This document shows positions 27,178-34,999 of a stretch of 64,000 nucleotides of DNA, piece after piece. The notes beneath the pieces were generated by a model. It was not told the DNA's origin. It worked only from the letters and a program-made list of their open reading frames with translations, and made no database searches. A program made the position numbers and the translations under genes. The first letter of the stretch is position 1. Every line of letters begins with the position of its first letter. The stretch is taken from contig BPUI01000001.1 of NCBI GenBank assembly GCA_019973575.1, positions 496,001 through 560,000 of the forward strand. The letters are read 5' to 3'. The DNA comes from Gemmatimonadetes bacterium T265. Lineage in GTDB: Bacteria; Gemmatimonadota; Gemmatimonadetes; Gemmatimonadales; Gemmatimonadaceae.

Positions 27178-27760
27178 CCCCCAGCTCCCTCGCCATCCAC
27201 GCCCGCGCGGACCGCCAGTCGCGGTGGACAGTCTGGACGGACACGCCGAGCAGGTCGGCCGTCTCCTCGGCGGTGAGCCCGGCGAAGTAGCGGCACTCGA
27301 CCACGCGCGCCTGCCGCGCGTCGAGCGCCGCCAGCCGGTCGAGCGCCTCGTCGAGCGCGAGCAGGCGCTCGGGGCGCGGTGGCGCGGCCACCGCGCCCTC
27401 GTCGAGGGTGACCGGAAACACGTCGTCGCCGCCGCGCTTGGCGGCCAGCCGGGCGCGCGCCGCGCTGACGAGCACCTGGCGCATGGCGCGCGCGGCGAGC
27501 GCAAAGAAGTGCGCGCGGCCGCGCCACTCGCGGTCGGCGGCCGGCACCAGCTTGAGGTAGGCCTCGTGCACCAGCGCGGTGCTCGAGAGCGTGGCGGCGG
27601 GGGCCCCGGGCGTGCCACGCCGCACGAGGTGCGCCAGCCGGTGCAGCTCGGCGTAGGTCAGGGCGAACACCCGGTCGAGCGCGCGGGCGTCGCCGTCGGC
27701 CGCCTGCCGCAGCAGGACGGTGAGGGTGCCGGGCGGCAGGTCCGGGGGAGCGTTCGGCAT
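27170..27760 (-). CDS. ECF sigma factor, TIGR02999 family
   Basis: This 196-residue sigma factor has region 2 at about residues 12-100 (LLRQAADGDARALDRVFALTYAELHRLAHLV, STALVHEAYLKL, RAHFFALAARAMRQVLV). Region 4 is at about 130-190 (LDEALDRLAALDARQARVVECRYFAGLTAEETADLLGVSVQTVHRDW). The motifs HEAYLKL, FFALAARAMRQ and RVVE.RYFAGLT are typical of TIGR02999. It is the first gene of a two-gene unit with the kinase-TPR gene (8-bp overlap). Target genes are not evident; the divergent lipoprotein genes at 28-30 kb are candidates. Confidence 0.92.
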   Translation of the reverse strand: MPNAPPDLPPGTLTVLLRQAADGDARALDRVFALTYAELHRLAHLVRRGTPGAPAATLSSTALVHEAYLKLVPAADREWRGRAHFFALAARAMRQVLVSAARARLAAKRGGDDVFPVTLDEGAVAAPPRPERLLALDEALDRLAALDARQARVVECRYFAGLTAEETADLLGVSVQTVHRDWRSARAWMARELGDA

Positions 27761-27998
27761 GGGGCTCGGTCGGCGGGGCCAGTCCCCGGTCGGCGCGGGA
27801 CCGGCCCAGGGCGGTGGAAGGATCTGGCGCGATTCTGCGTGTTAGTCGATACGGGCGAACATGGCGCCTGGGCGGCGTGCACTCAATGGCGCCGCCCCGG
27901 CCACGGTCCTCGCGCGTGCCCCTCGGCTGCCCCTATGCCGCCCGACTCGCCCCATGTCCTCGCGTCCTGTCGATCTCGCCTCCCGACCCATACCCGTC

Positions 27999-28700
27999 AT
28001 GCGGTGGCTCCGTCGCGCCCTGGCGGCCCGGCGCCCCCTGGCCGCCCTGTGCGGGGCCGTCCTCGCCGTCGTCGGCGCTTGTGCGCCCGACCTGCCCACC
28101 ACGCCGGCGACGCCTGGCGTGCTCCGCAAGGTCGTCGTGCCGACGCCCGGCTTCACGCAGTTGAGCGTGGACGCGAACTACGACTGCGCGCTCAAACGCG
28201 ACGGCTCCATCGCCTGCTGGGGATCCACCCCGACCAGGTCGACCCCGCCGTCGGCGATCGTGGGCCAGCCGTTCACGCTGGCGCTCCAAGGCGCGCACGT
28301 GCCGGGCGGCTACGCGTCCACGTTCACCTACGCCTTCGACTGCGGGACGGGCACGTACGCCACCACGTCGACCACGCCGAGCACGAGCTGCACCGCGCCG
28401 GCCGCCGGGCCGGTCACCGTGCGGGGCAAGGTGATCGACCAGGACCAGGACGCGACCGAGTACACGGCCACGGTCACGGTCCTCACCCCGGTGCAGGCCG
28501 CGCGCCAGCTCCGCGCTGCGGTCGCATCCTCGGGCATTCCGGCCGACGTGCGCCAGGGGCTCACCGACAGGCTCGACGCGGCGCTCGCGTCGTTGGGCGC
28601 CGGGCAGACGGGCACCGCGTGCAACCAGCTCGGCGCCTTCCGCAACCAGCTGCAGGCGCAGCGCGGGAAGGCGGTGCCCGCCGCCACCGCCGACGGCTAG
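27999..28700 (+). pseudogene. Eroded RCC1-repeat/PKD/FIMAH lipoprotein with premature TAG
   Basis: From ATG 27999 the product has 233 residues with a lipoprotein signal (LAALCGAVLAVVGAC). A single RCC1-like repeat (FTQLSVDANYDCALKRDGSIACWGS) runs directly into an Ig/PKD-like segment (VGQPFTLALQGAHVPGG, FTYAFDCGTG). A FIMAH-like C-terminus follows (LRAAVASSGIPADVRQGLTDRLDAALASL). RCC1 proteins normally carry several repeats, so repeats seem deleted. The stop TAG at 28698-28700 is followed in frame by LAQLAAIRHALGC and a TGA at 28740-28742. That segment is the expected end of a FIMAH domain, so the TAG looks like a recent nonsense mutation. Confidence 0.65.
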
Positions 28701-28765
28701 CTCGCCCAGCTCGCCGCGATCCGGCACGCCCTCGGCTGCTGACGCGCGCGGCACGCATTTCGTCA

Positions 28766-28793
28766 GGCACTTGTTGTTAGGCACTCGTTGTTA
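28766..28793 (+). repeat. Two tandem 14-bp direct repeats upstream of a lipoprotein gene
   Basis: GGCACTTGTTGTTA (28766-28779) and GGCACTCGTTGTTA (28780-28793) differ at one base. They lie 27 bp before the GTG start at 28820, in the least GC-rich part of the gap. The position fits an operator or promoter element, but no consensus was recognised. Confidence 0.65.
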
Positions 28794-28819
28794 GACACCC
28801 TCATTACGCAGGAGGCCCC

Positions 28820-29428
28820 GTGTCCCGCCGCCCGACCGCCCTCGCCCGCTCCGCCGTCCTCGCGTTCGGCGCCGTCCTCGCCGCGTGCGCCGAGCCGCCG
28901 GCCGCCCCCGCCCCCGCCCGCGCCCGCGCGGCGTCCACCGCCCCGAGCCGCGCCGCCGACGTAACGCGCGGGCCCGCCGGCTTCTTCGTCGTCGCCGACT
29001 TCGCCACCGGGCTCGTGGCCACCTTCGGGCTGGAGGCGACGCCCGCCGCGTTCTGCGCCGGCGGGGTTCCGTTCCCGTTCTCCCCCGGGCGCGAGCAGGA
29101 CGTGCGCACCCCCGCGGGCGCGCTGCACATCCAGGCCCAGGTGCGCGGCGCGCGCGTGGTGGTGTACGCGGGCATCCCGGCGGACTTCTGCGCCCTCGGC
29201 ACCGCCGCCGCGCCCGTGCTCGGCACGGGCACCGGCGACTTCAGTTCGCTCGAGAACAACGCCGGCCAGGGCGGGCCCGGCGCCGACCACTACCGCGCGG
29301 CGGGCCGCGGCGCGATCACGCTCGCGGGCGGCGGGACGGCACGCGTGCAGGCCAGCGCGACGTACCACCTGCTCCCGGACGGGACGGTGGTCGCCGACGA
29401 AGGGTCGGTCACGCTCTCTGCTCGTTAG
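28820..29428 (+). CDS. Lipoprotein, unknown function
   Basis: This 202-residue protein starts at GTG 28820 with AGGAGG about 7 bases upstream. The lipoprotein signal is LARSAVLAFGAVLAAC (Cys23). A low-complexity Ala/Pro stretch leads into a beta-rich domain (FFVVADFATGLVATFGLE, GALHIQAQVRGARVVVYAGIPADFCALGT, GRGAITLAGGGTARVQASATYHLLPDGTVVADEGSVTL). I do not recognise the family. The stop TAG lies within GTTAGGC. It is followed on the same strand by another lipoprotein gene. Confidence 0.75.
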   Translation: MSRRPTALARSAVLAFGAVLAACAEPPAAPAPARARAASTAPSRAADVTRGPAGFFVVADFATGLVATFGLEATPAAFCAGGVPFPFSPGREQDVRTPAGALHIQAQVRGARVVVYAGIPADFCALGTAAAPVLGTGTGDFSSLENNAGQGGPGADHYRAAGRGAITLAGGGTARVQASATYHLLPDGTVVADEGSVTLSAR

Positions 29429-29468
29429 GCACGCCCCCGTCCCCACTTCCGACTCCGTACACCCGCCG

Positions 29469-30335
29469 ATGACGTTCCACACTCGCCCCGCCCCGCGTCG
29501 CCTAACGTCGGCCGCCGTCGCCTCGACGCTGCGCACCATGCTCGTCGCGGGGCTCGCCGCCCTGGCCGCCTGCGCCGACCCCGGCACCGGGCCGCGGAAC
29601 GCAATCCCGCGCGCGGCCGGCGCGCCCGCGCCCGACAAGGCGCCGCCCGCCGTCGGCAACTGCACCGCGTCGCCCGTACAGGCGGTGCGCGTCACCACGA
29701 GCACGCTCGCCCTCACCGTCGGGCAGAGCGCCACGGTCACGGCCTGCACGCAGTATTTCAGCACCTACGCGGTCCGCTCCGACAACCCGGCGGTCGCCAC
29801 GGTCGCGCCGTCGGGCACGGTCACGCCGACGCAGCCCGCGCCCGACGCGCCCTACGCGGCGCCGCTGACCATCACCGCCGTGGGTGCCGGCACCGCGAAC
29901 ATCACCGTAACCGACAAGAAGGGGAACGTCGCCACGGTGGCGGTCACCGTGACCGCGCCGCCGCCGGCCGGGATCACGTTCACGCCGAGCGGCACGGTCA
30001 CGGTGACGTACGCCTCGAGCTCGGCGGTCGCGGCGGTCGGGGTCCGTGAGGCCGGGTACACCGGCGCCTTCACGTTCACGACGTGCTCCGCCACCGCGTC
30101 AACCACGTGTAGCGCGTCCGGATTGACCGCCTCATGCACCAAGACGACCGGCAGCGGATCCGCCGGGTCGGTCTCGATCGTCGCGCTGACGCTCGACAAC
30201 GGCTATCCGGGCGGACCGGTGATCCAGGTGTCGGCCTTCAACCCCGTCGGCACGTTCTCGCCGCCGAGCTGCACGGCCACCGTGGGCGACACGAACGGCA
30301 ACACCGCGACGCTGACCATCAACCCGGCCGCCTAA
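29469..30335 (+). CDS. Lipoprotein with BIG2-type Ig-like domain
   Basis: This 288-residue protein has a signal at about residues 22-35 (TMLVAGLAALAAC, Cys35). Met24, at 29538, is an alternative start. Residues about 70-160 form a bacterial Ig-like (BIG2) domain: TSTLALTVGQSATVTAC, YAVRSDNPAVATVAPSGTVTP, and ITAVGAGTANITVTDKKGN. A second beta domain follows, with paired Cys residues (TCSATASTTCSASGLTASC). Such proteins are usually surface-attached adhesins or scaffold parts. The stop is TAA inside GCCTAAC. Confidence 0.8.
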   Translation: MTFHTRPAPRRLTSAAVASTLRTMLVAGLAALAACADPGTGPRNAIPRAAGAPAPDKAPPAVGNCTASPVQAVRVTTSTLALTVGQSATVTACTQYFSTYAVRSDNPAVATVAPSGTVTPTQPAPDAPYAAPLTITAVGAGTANITVTDKKGNVATVAVTVTAPPPAGITFTPSGTVTVTYASSSAVAAVGVREAGYTGAFTFTTCSATASTTCSASGLTASCTKTTGSGSAGSVSIVALTLDNGYPGGPVIQVSAFNPVGTFSPPSCTATVGDTNGNTATLTINPAA

Positions 30336-30467
30336 CATACCGCTTCATCAGTTCCGGCGCACACCCCGATCCTCGTCGGCGTCGACCCCCCGCGGGCCGC
30401 ATTGCGCCGAAGTACCGGCAGCAGCCGCTGCGGTCCAACCCGGGAACGTGGCGCGCGTCGGGCGGCG

Positions 30468-31577
30468 TCAGCCTCGCGACGCCGCGCCGTGATCGCTCGG
30501 CACGGCGCCTCCCCGCAGCTCCGCGACGTGCCGCAGGGCCGCGCGCGCGGCGAGGTCCCAGCTCCAGTACCGCACCGCGTCGCGCCGCGCCTGCGCGCCG
30601 ACGCGGCGCGCCTCCTCGCGGTGCTCGACCACGTGCCGCAGCAGCCGGCGCAGGTGCCCCTCGTCGGGGATCGCCCACAGCCCGTATTCGTACCGCGGGT
30701 CGACGAACTCCCCCCGGTCGTCCGCGCGCTCCATCGCGTCCACCGGAATCAGGTACGCGTTCGACGCGTTCGCGAAGTCCCGGACCGCGCTGTAGTCAGT
30801 GACGATGCACGGCAGCCCGCACGCCATCGCTTCGAGGATCGGGAGGCCCCACCCCTCCCCCCGCGTGGCGAGGACGAACGCGTCGGCGCCCTGGAGCAGC
30901 GCGACGTACGCCGCGCGCGACACAGGATCGCTCGGCACCACCCGCGCGCGACCGCGCGCGCTCGCCGCGACGATCCGCCGGATCGCCTCGCGGAAATGCA
31001 CGCGGCGCGTCCAGTTGCTCCCGCAGTGCATCACCAGCTCGACGGGCTCCCGCGGGTCGAACTCGGCGGCGAACGCGCGCACGAGCGCCGCGGTCCCCTT
31101 CCGCTCCTGCCACTCCCCGACGCAGAGGAAGCGGAACACCGGGTCCGCGCGCGGCCGCGCGGGCGGGACGAACTCCGTCGTGTCCACGCCCGCCGGCACG
31201 ATCCGGATGCGCTCCGCGGGGATCGTGTTCCACGCGAGCACGTCGCGGCCCCAGTGCGACATCGTCCAGACCATGTCCGCGGCGTGCAGAAGCAGGCGGA
31301 CGGGACGCGCGATCCGGGTCGTCTCCGCAACCCCGAACGCCACGCGGAATCGTGTCCCCAACTCCGCCGTCCGCTCCACGGCGCCGAGCGTGATCCCCAC
31401 GGAGTCGCGCGAGCGACGCACGCGCCAGCGCCGGACCGCGGCGGCCACGCCGCGGCGCGTCGGCTCGTGCACGCCCAGCAACTCCGTGCGCTCGTAGCGG
31501 TCGAGCGCGCGCGCGAGCCCGGTCGCGTGGCGCTTCCACCCGCCGTCCCCGTCGAGGTGGGAGACGAACTGGATCAC
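30468..31577 (-). CDS. GT4-family glycosyltransferase (last gene of the GT operon)
   Basis: This 369-residue protein starts at GTG 31577, overlapping the stop of the FkbM methyltransferase (GTGA). Motifs of GT-B retaining enzymes: RIVPAGVDTTEFVP, FRFLCVGEWQERKGTAALVRAF, VVPSDPVSRAAYVALLQGADAFVLATRGEGWGLPILEAMACGLPCIVTDYSA. The EGWGLPILEAMA element holds the donor-binding E-x7-E. The N-terminus (VIQFVSHLDGDGGWKRHATGLARAL) is the acceptor side. It presumably transfers a sugar onto the product of the operon, but donor and acceptor are unknown. Confidence 0.9.
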   Translation of the reverse strand: MIQFVSHLDGDGGWKRHATGLARALDRYERTELLGVHEPTRRGVAAAVRRWRVRRSRDSVGITLGAVERTAELGTRFRVAFGVAETTRIARPVRLLLHAADMVWTMSHWGRDVLAWNTIPAERIRIVPAGVDTTEFVPPARPRADPVFRFLCVGEWQERKGTAALVRAFAAEFDPREPVELVMHCGSNWTRRVHFREAIRRIVAASARGRARVVPSDPVSRAAYVALLQGADAFVLATRGEGWGLPILEAMACGLPCIVTDYSAVRDFANASNAYLIPVDAMERADDRGEFVDPRYEYGLWAIPDEGHLRRLLRHVVEHREEARRVGAQARRDAVRYWSWDLAARAALRHVAELRGGAVPSDHGAASRG

Positions 31578-32557
31578 GACGGCGATCCCGCCGCCGGCGT
31601 CGCGCCCGCCGGTGCCACGCGCGCGGGAGGCCGGCGCGCGTCGAGCAGGTGGAGGCCCGGCGACGCGGCCTGCGTCCGCACCTCGAAGCCGTCCTCCCGC
31701 AGCCGCGTCGCGAGGTGCTCCACCCGGTACGCGCTGTACCCGGCGACGCGGCTCTCGGGCGCGAGGAGCGCCATCTCCGCCTCGTACACCTCGTGCACCT
31801 CCGCGACCAGGCGATGCACCCGCCCCAGCTCGCGCGACGTCAGCAGGATGGGAAACTCGCTGCCTTCGCAGTCCAGCTTCAGGAGCCGCACGCGGGCGAA
31901 CGTGCGAAGGATCGCGTCCAGCGCGACGCCACGCACGCCCTGCGCGGGAGCCGCGGGACCCGCGTCGCCGCGGTGGGCGAAGATCGGCGGGTTTCGACCG
32001 GTGACTACGGAGCACGCGCCCGTGTTGTCGCCGCTCGGGCCCGAGAGCACCAGGGGCGCGTCGGCCGCCGCGCCGTCGCTGCGCCACACGGCCAGTTGAC
32101 GGAGATGGGTGCCGGGGAGCGAGGCCAGGTTGCGCCGGAGCCCGTCGAAGTTGACCGGCGACGGCTCGTAGCTGTGGATGGCGCGACTTCCGAGCGTGTG
32201 GCACAGGTACGAGAACGTGCCGACGTGCGCACCCACGTCCACCACGACGTCGTCCGGCGCCAGCGGGTCGTCGCCCACGCCGTATTCGTCCCCGTACGCC
32301 ACGGCAGACACGATGTTCTCCTTCTCGAACGCGTTGTTCACCTCGAAGCGCCGGAAGACGCGCGCCCGGTGGAAGTACGCCGGCTCGCCCGGGAGGCGTG
32401 AGGCGGAGCCGAGCTCCAGCGCGTCGAGCCGCGCGCGAATGGTCCGCCCCTGCGCGGCGAGCCGGTACGCCACGCCGACAAAGCCGGCGAGTACGGCCGG
32501 CAACGAGAGCACGACGAGCCACGGGAACACGTGGGCAGAGGCCGCGCCGGTCGTCAT
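31574..32557 (-). CDS. FkbM-family methyltransferase with N-terminal membrane anchor
   Basis: This 327-residue protein has an N-terminal hydrophobic helix (about residues 10-30, FPWLVVLSLPAVLAGFVGVAY), then an FkbM domain: DDVVVDVGAHVGTFSYLCHTLG (SAM motif I), IHSYEPSPVNFDGLRRNL and RLLKLDCEGSEFPIL. FkbM enzymes O-methylate sugars or natural products. Embedded among glycosyltransferases, it probably caps or modifies a glycan, perhaps at the membrane face. It starts 7 bp after the preceding GT gene. Confidence 0.88.
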   Translation of the reverse strand: MTTGAASAHVFPWLVVLSLPAVLAGFVGVAYRLAAQGRTIRARLDALELGSASRLPGEPAYFHRARVFRRFEVNNAFEKENIVSAVAYGDEYGVGDDPLAPDDVVVDVGAHVGTFSYLCHTLGSRAIHSYEPSPVNFDGLRRNLASLPGTHLRQLAVWRSDGAAADAPLVLSGPSGDNTGACSVVTGRNPPIFAHRGDAGPAAPAQGVRGVALDAILRTFARVRLLKLDCEGSEFPILLTSRELGRVHRLVAEVHEVYEAEMALLAPESRVAGYSAYRVEHLATRLREDGFEVRTQAASPGLHLLDARRPPARVAPAGATPAAGSPS

Positions 32558-32564
32558 GCGTACG

Positions 32565-33872
32565 TCATCCGGCGGCGCGCGCCGGCGCGCCCTGGCGGCC
32601 AGTCGGCGCGCGCGGCCAGCGCGGCGACGGCACGGTATCGAGCGCAGCAGCCACGGCGTCGACGGAGTAGCGCCGCCGCACCAGCTCCAGGGCCGCGGCG
32701 GTCAGCCGTCGCCCGAGTGCCGCGTCCCGCATGAGCCACGCGCAGCGGGCCGCCAGTGCCGAGGATGTGTCCGCGACGAGCGCGTGTTCGCCGTCGCGCG
32801 CGTCGATGCCGGCGATCCCGGGCGAGGTGGCCACCACCGGGCGACCATGGGCGAATGCCTCGAGCACCTTGATGCGCGTCCCGCCGCCGGCCCGCAGCGG
32901 CACGATCGCGGCGCCCGCCTCGCGGTAGAGCGCGGCCACGTCCGGCACCCGCCCCGCGAAGGTGACCCGCGGCGGCCGCGCGAGGCGCGACAGCGAAGGC
33001 GGCGCACCGCCCCCGGCGACCACGACGCGGAAGTCGCGCGCGGCCAGCCGTTCGATCAGGGGGACGATCTCGTCGCACAGCCAGGCGACGGCGTCCGCGT
33101 TCGGCCAGTAGCCGAGCGTGCCCACGAAGAGGAACTGGAAGGGCTCGCGCGGCGGTGCGGGCGCGACGTCGCGCACTCCCGCCACGGTGTTGGGCAGCAC
33201 GCACAGCTGGGCATGCGCGCGGGGGGCGAGCCGCTCGCGGTCCGCGTCGCTGCAGACGTAGACGCGGTCGAAGGTCGCGAGCACCTCGTCCTCCTGCGCC
33301 CGCGCGCGCCGCGCGGCACGGTCCGCCGCCTCCGCCGCGGCGCCGCGGCCGCCGGCGCGGTGCAATTCCGCCATCTCGCCCAGCACGTCGGACTCGACGT
33401 CGTCCAGGTCCAGGTGCAGTTCCGGGCCGTGCGCGGCGAGCGCCGCGGCATACCGACACCCGAGTGCGACCATCGAGAGCCGAAACACGTGCACCGCGTC
33501 GAAACGCTCGGCGGCGTACGGCAGCGGGTCCGACCGGGGCTCGGGGGAGGCGCCTGCGCCCGCCCGCGCCGGGTGCAGGCGGGCGAGGAGTCGACCCAGT
33601 CGCCCGACCCACGCCGGGAGCACGCCCGCGTGCGGCGGGGGGAGGACCGCGACGCGTTCGCAGAGCGCGGCCAACTCGGGCGCGAGCTTCCCGTATAGAG
33701 GCGGCCCGTACAGCGGCGGGTAGAGCGGCGCGACGACGAGCGTCACCGCGTACCGGCGGGCGAGCACCTCGAGCACCGCGCCCGCGCGCATCGCGAGCCC
33801 GTTCCCACCGGTCGCCGGGAGCACCGGACTGACGTACAGCAGCCTGCGGCGCGGCGCGTCGTCGCGGGTCAC
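32565..33872 (-). CDS. GT4-like glycosyltransferase
   Basis: This 435-residue GT-B fold protein starts at GTG 33872, overlapping the stop of the GT2 gene (GTGA). N-terminal side: LLYVSPVLPATGGNGLAMRAGAVLEVLARR, an acceptor domain typical of polysaccharide GTs. C-terminal side: CVLPNTVAGVRDV, FQFLFVGTLGYWPNADAVAWLCDEIVPL, RVTFAGRVPDVAALYREAGAAIVPLRAGGGTRIKVLEAFAHGRPVVATSPGI. A central charged helical stretch (about 185-250, EEDEV/RAARRARAQEDE) is of the kind seen in related GTs. Donor and acceptor are unknown. Confidence 0.88.
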   Translation of the reverse strand: MTRDDAPRRRLLYVSPVLPATGGNGLAMRAGAVLEVLARRYAVTLVVAPLYPPLYGPPLYGKLAPELAALCERVAVLPPPHAGVLPAWVGRLGRLLARLHPARAGAGASPEPRSDPLPYAAERFDAVHVFRLSMVALGCRYAAALAAHGPELHLDLDDVESDVLGEMAELHRAGGRGAAAEAADRAARRARAQEDEVLATFDRVYVCSDADRERLAPRAHAQLCVLPNTVAGVRDVAPAPPREPFQFLFVGTLGYWPNADAVAWLCDEIVPLIERLAARDFRVVVAGGGAPPSLSRLARPPRVTFAGRVPDVAALYREAGAAIVPLRAGGGTRIKVLEAFAHGRPVVATSPGIAGIDARDGEHALVADTSSALAARCAWLMRDAALGRRLTAAALELVRRRYSVDAVAAALDTVPSPRWPRAPTGRQGAPARAAG

Positions 33873-34636
33873 GATCGCTCCGCCCCCGCGGTTTCCCCGT
33901 GCAGTCGGCGGTAGAAAGTCAGCGCCCAGCCGGGAAGGAACGCCTCCGGCGCGCGCGCGTGCAGCCCGAGGCGCGTCATGTGCGATTCGAGCGTCTCCCC
34001 GTCGGGGTTGTGCGTCCACGTGTGCCCGCGCTCGCGCGGGTGCGCCGAGTGTCGGACGGCGACGAACTGCTCGAGCGCGTCGACCGGGAGGAGCTCGACG
34101 CCGCGCCGCCGTTGGTCCATGAGGAACCAGATGTCCTCGTGCGAGCGGACCCGGCGGAACGGGGTCGCGTCCCAGTCGTCGCGCGCGAAGAGCAGCGTCG
34201 CGCCGGGGACGTTGCGGTCCCGCGAGACGCGCAGCTCCCAGCGCGCGATCTCGAAGAGGAGGAACGGCGTGACGAACGCGACCTTGGGGCGACAGACGAC
34301 CGTGCGCGCGTGCAGCAGCGCCGCGACCATGGTGGCGAGGAAGCGCGGACCGTACCAGTCGTCGTCGTCCACCTTCTGACAGAACGTGCCCCGCGCCTCG
34401 CGCACCGCCGCGTTCAGTTTCTCCCCGAGCGGTGTGTCCGGATCGACCCGCACGAGCCGGCCTCCGGCGGCCCGCACCTGGTCGCCGTGCGCCGGGAATT
34501 GCTCGCCGTCGTCTACCACGATCAGTTCCCGTTCGGCGTATCGCTGCTCCGCGTAGCAGCGCAGGGCGACGGCAAGCAGGCGAGGCCGGTCGCGCGTCGC
34601 GAGGATTACCGAGACGCGCGGTCGGTCCGTCGTCAT
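33869..34636 (-). CDS. GT2-family glycosyltransferase
   Basis: The 255-residue GT-A protein starts at ATG 34636, 11 bp after the stop of the Cys-rich peptide gene; an in-frame ATG further upstream would run into that gene. Motifs: VSVILATRDRPRLLAVALRCYAEQ, ERELIVVDDGEQF, LGEKLNAAVREARGTFCQKVDDDDWYG (metal-binding DDD), and a long C-terminal part with RSHEDIWFLMDQRRRG. The enzyme has no obvious membrane segment. Because it directly follows the peptide gene, it is the first candidate for modifying that peptide, though polysaccharide synthesis is equally possible. Confidence 0.88.
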   Translation of the reverse strand: MTTDRPRVSVILATRDRPRLLAVALRCYAEQRYAERELIVVDDGEQFPAHGDQVRAAGGRLVRVDPDTPLGEKLNAAVREARGTFCQKVDDDDWYGPRFLATMVAALLHARTVVCRPKVAFVTPFLLFEIARWELRVSRDRNVPGATLLFARDDWDATPFRRVRSHEDIWFLMDQRRRGVELLPVDALEQFVAVRHSAHPRERGHTWTHNPDGETLESHMTRLGLHARAPEAFLPGWALTFYRRLHGETAGAERS

Positions 34637-34647
34637 GCGTGCCTGAT

Positions 34648-34908
34648 TCAGCCGATCGAGTAGCAGTTGCCGTTGAAGCCCATCGTGCACCGCACGTTGC
34701 ACATCGCTCGGGCCATCCCGGTCAGGCCGCTGCAGCATTGCTGGATACACGCCGCGACGTCAGGATTGTGCTGCTGCGCACGCGCACTCCGCGGCAGCAG
34801 CGTGGCCGCGCCGAACCCGAACATGCCACTCAGGAGCGCGCGGAGCGCACTCCTGCGCGACGTTCCCGCCGCTAACGCCTTCGCGAGGTCGTCCATCTGG
34901 TCGCTCAT
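34648..34908 (-). CDS. Small Tat-exported Cys-rich peptide with twin CX3C motif
   Basis: The product has 86 residues. After an acidic, amphipathic N-terminus (MSDQMDDLAKALAAGT) comes a twin-arginine signal (SRRSALR, Arg18-Arg19), a hydrophobic core and a likely cleavage site after SARA (residue 44). The predicted mature part is about 42 residues with six Cys: 54, 58, 59, 70, 74 and 82, i.e. CX3CC-X10-CX3C-X7-C. Paired CX3C motifs usually mark a helical hairpin held by two nested disulfides. No known family was recognised. The gene lies within a GT/FkbM/thioredoxin operon, 91 bp after the thioredoxin gene and 11 bp before the GT2 gene. Confidence 0.8.
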   Translation of the reverse strand: MSDQMDDLAKALAAGTSRRSALRALLSGMFGFGAATLLPRSARAQQHNPDVAACIQQCCSGLTGMARAMCNVRCTMGFNGNCYSIG

Positions 34909-34999
34909 CGGTCTCCACTCCAGCCCCCTCCGCGCGTGAAGGTGTGGGCCGCGCCGGGGAGGGGAGGGTGGCGGCGGCGGCCCAAGTACCGAGGCTGGT

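Noticed and set aside
34637-34750. Longer N-terminus for the GT2 protein, starting at 34750
   Set aside because: It would overlap the end of the Cys-rich peptide gene and gives no GT similarity; ATG 34636 fits the GT2 start (PRVSVILATRDR).
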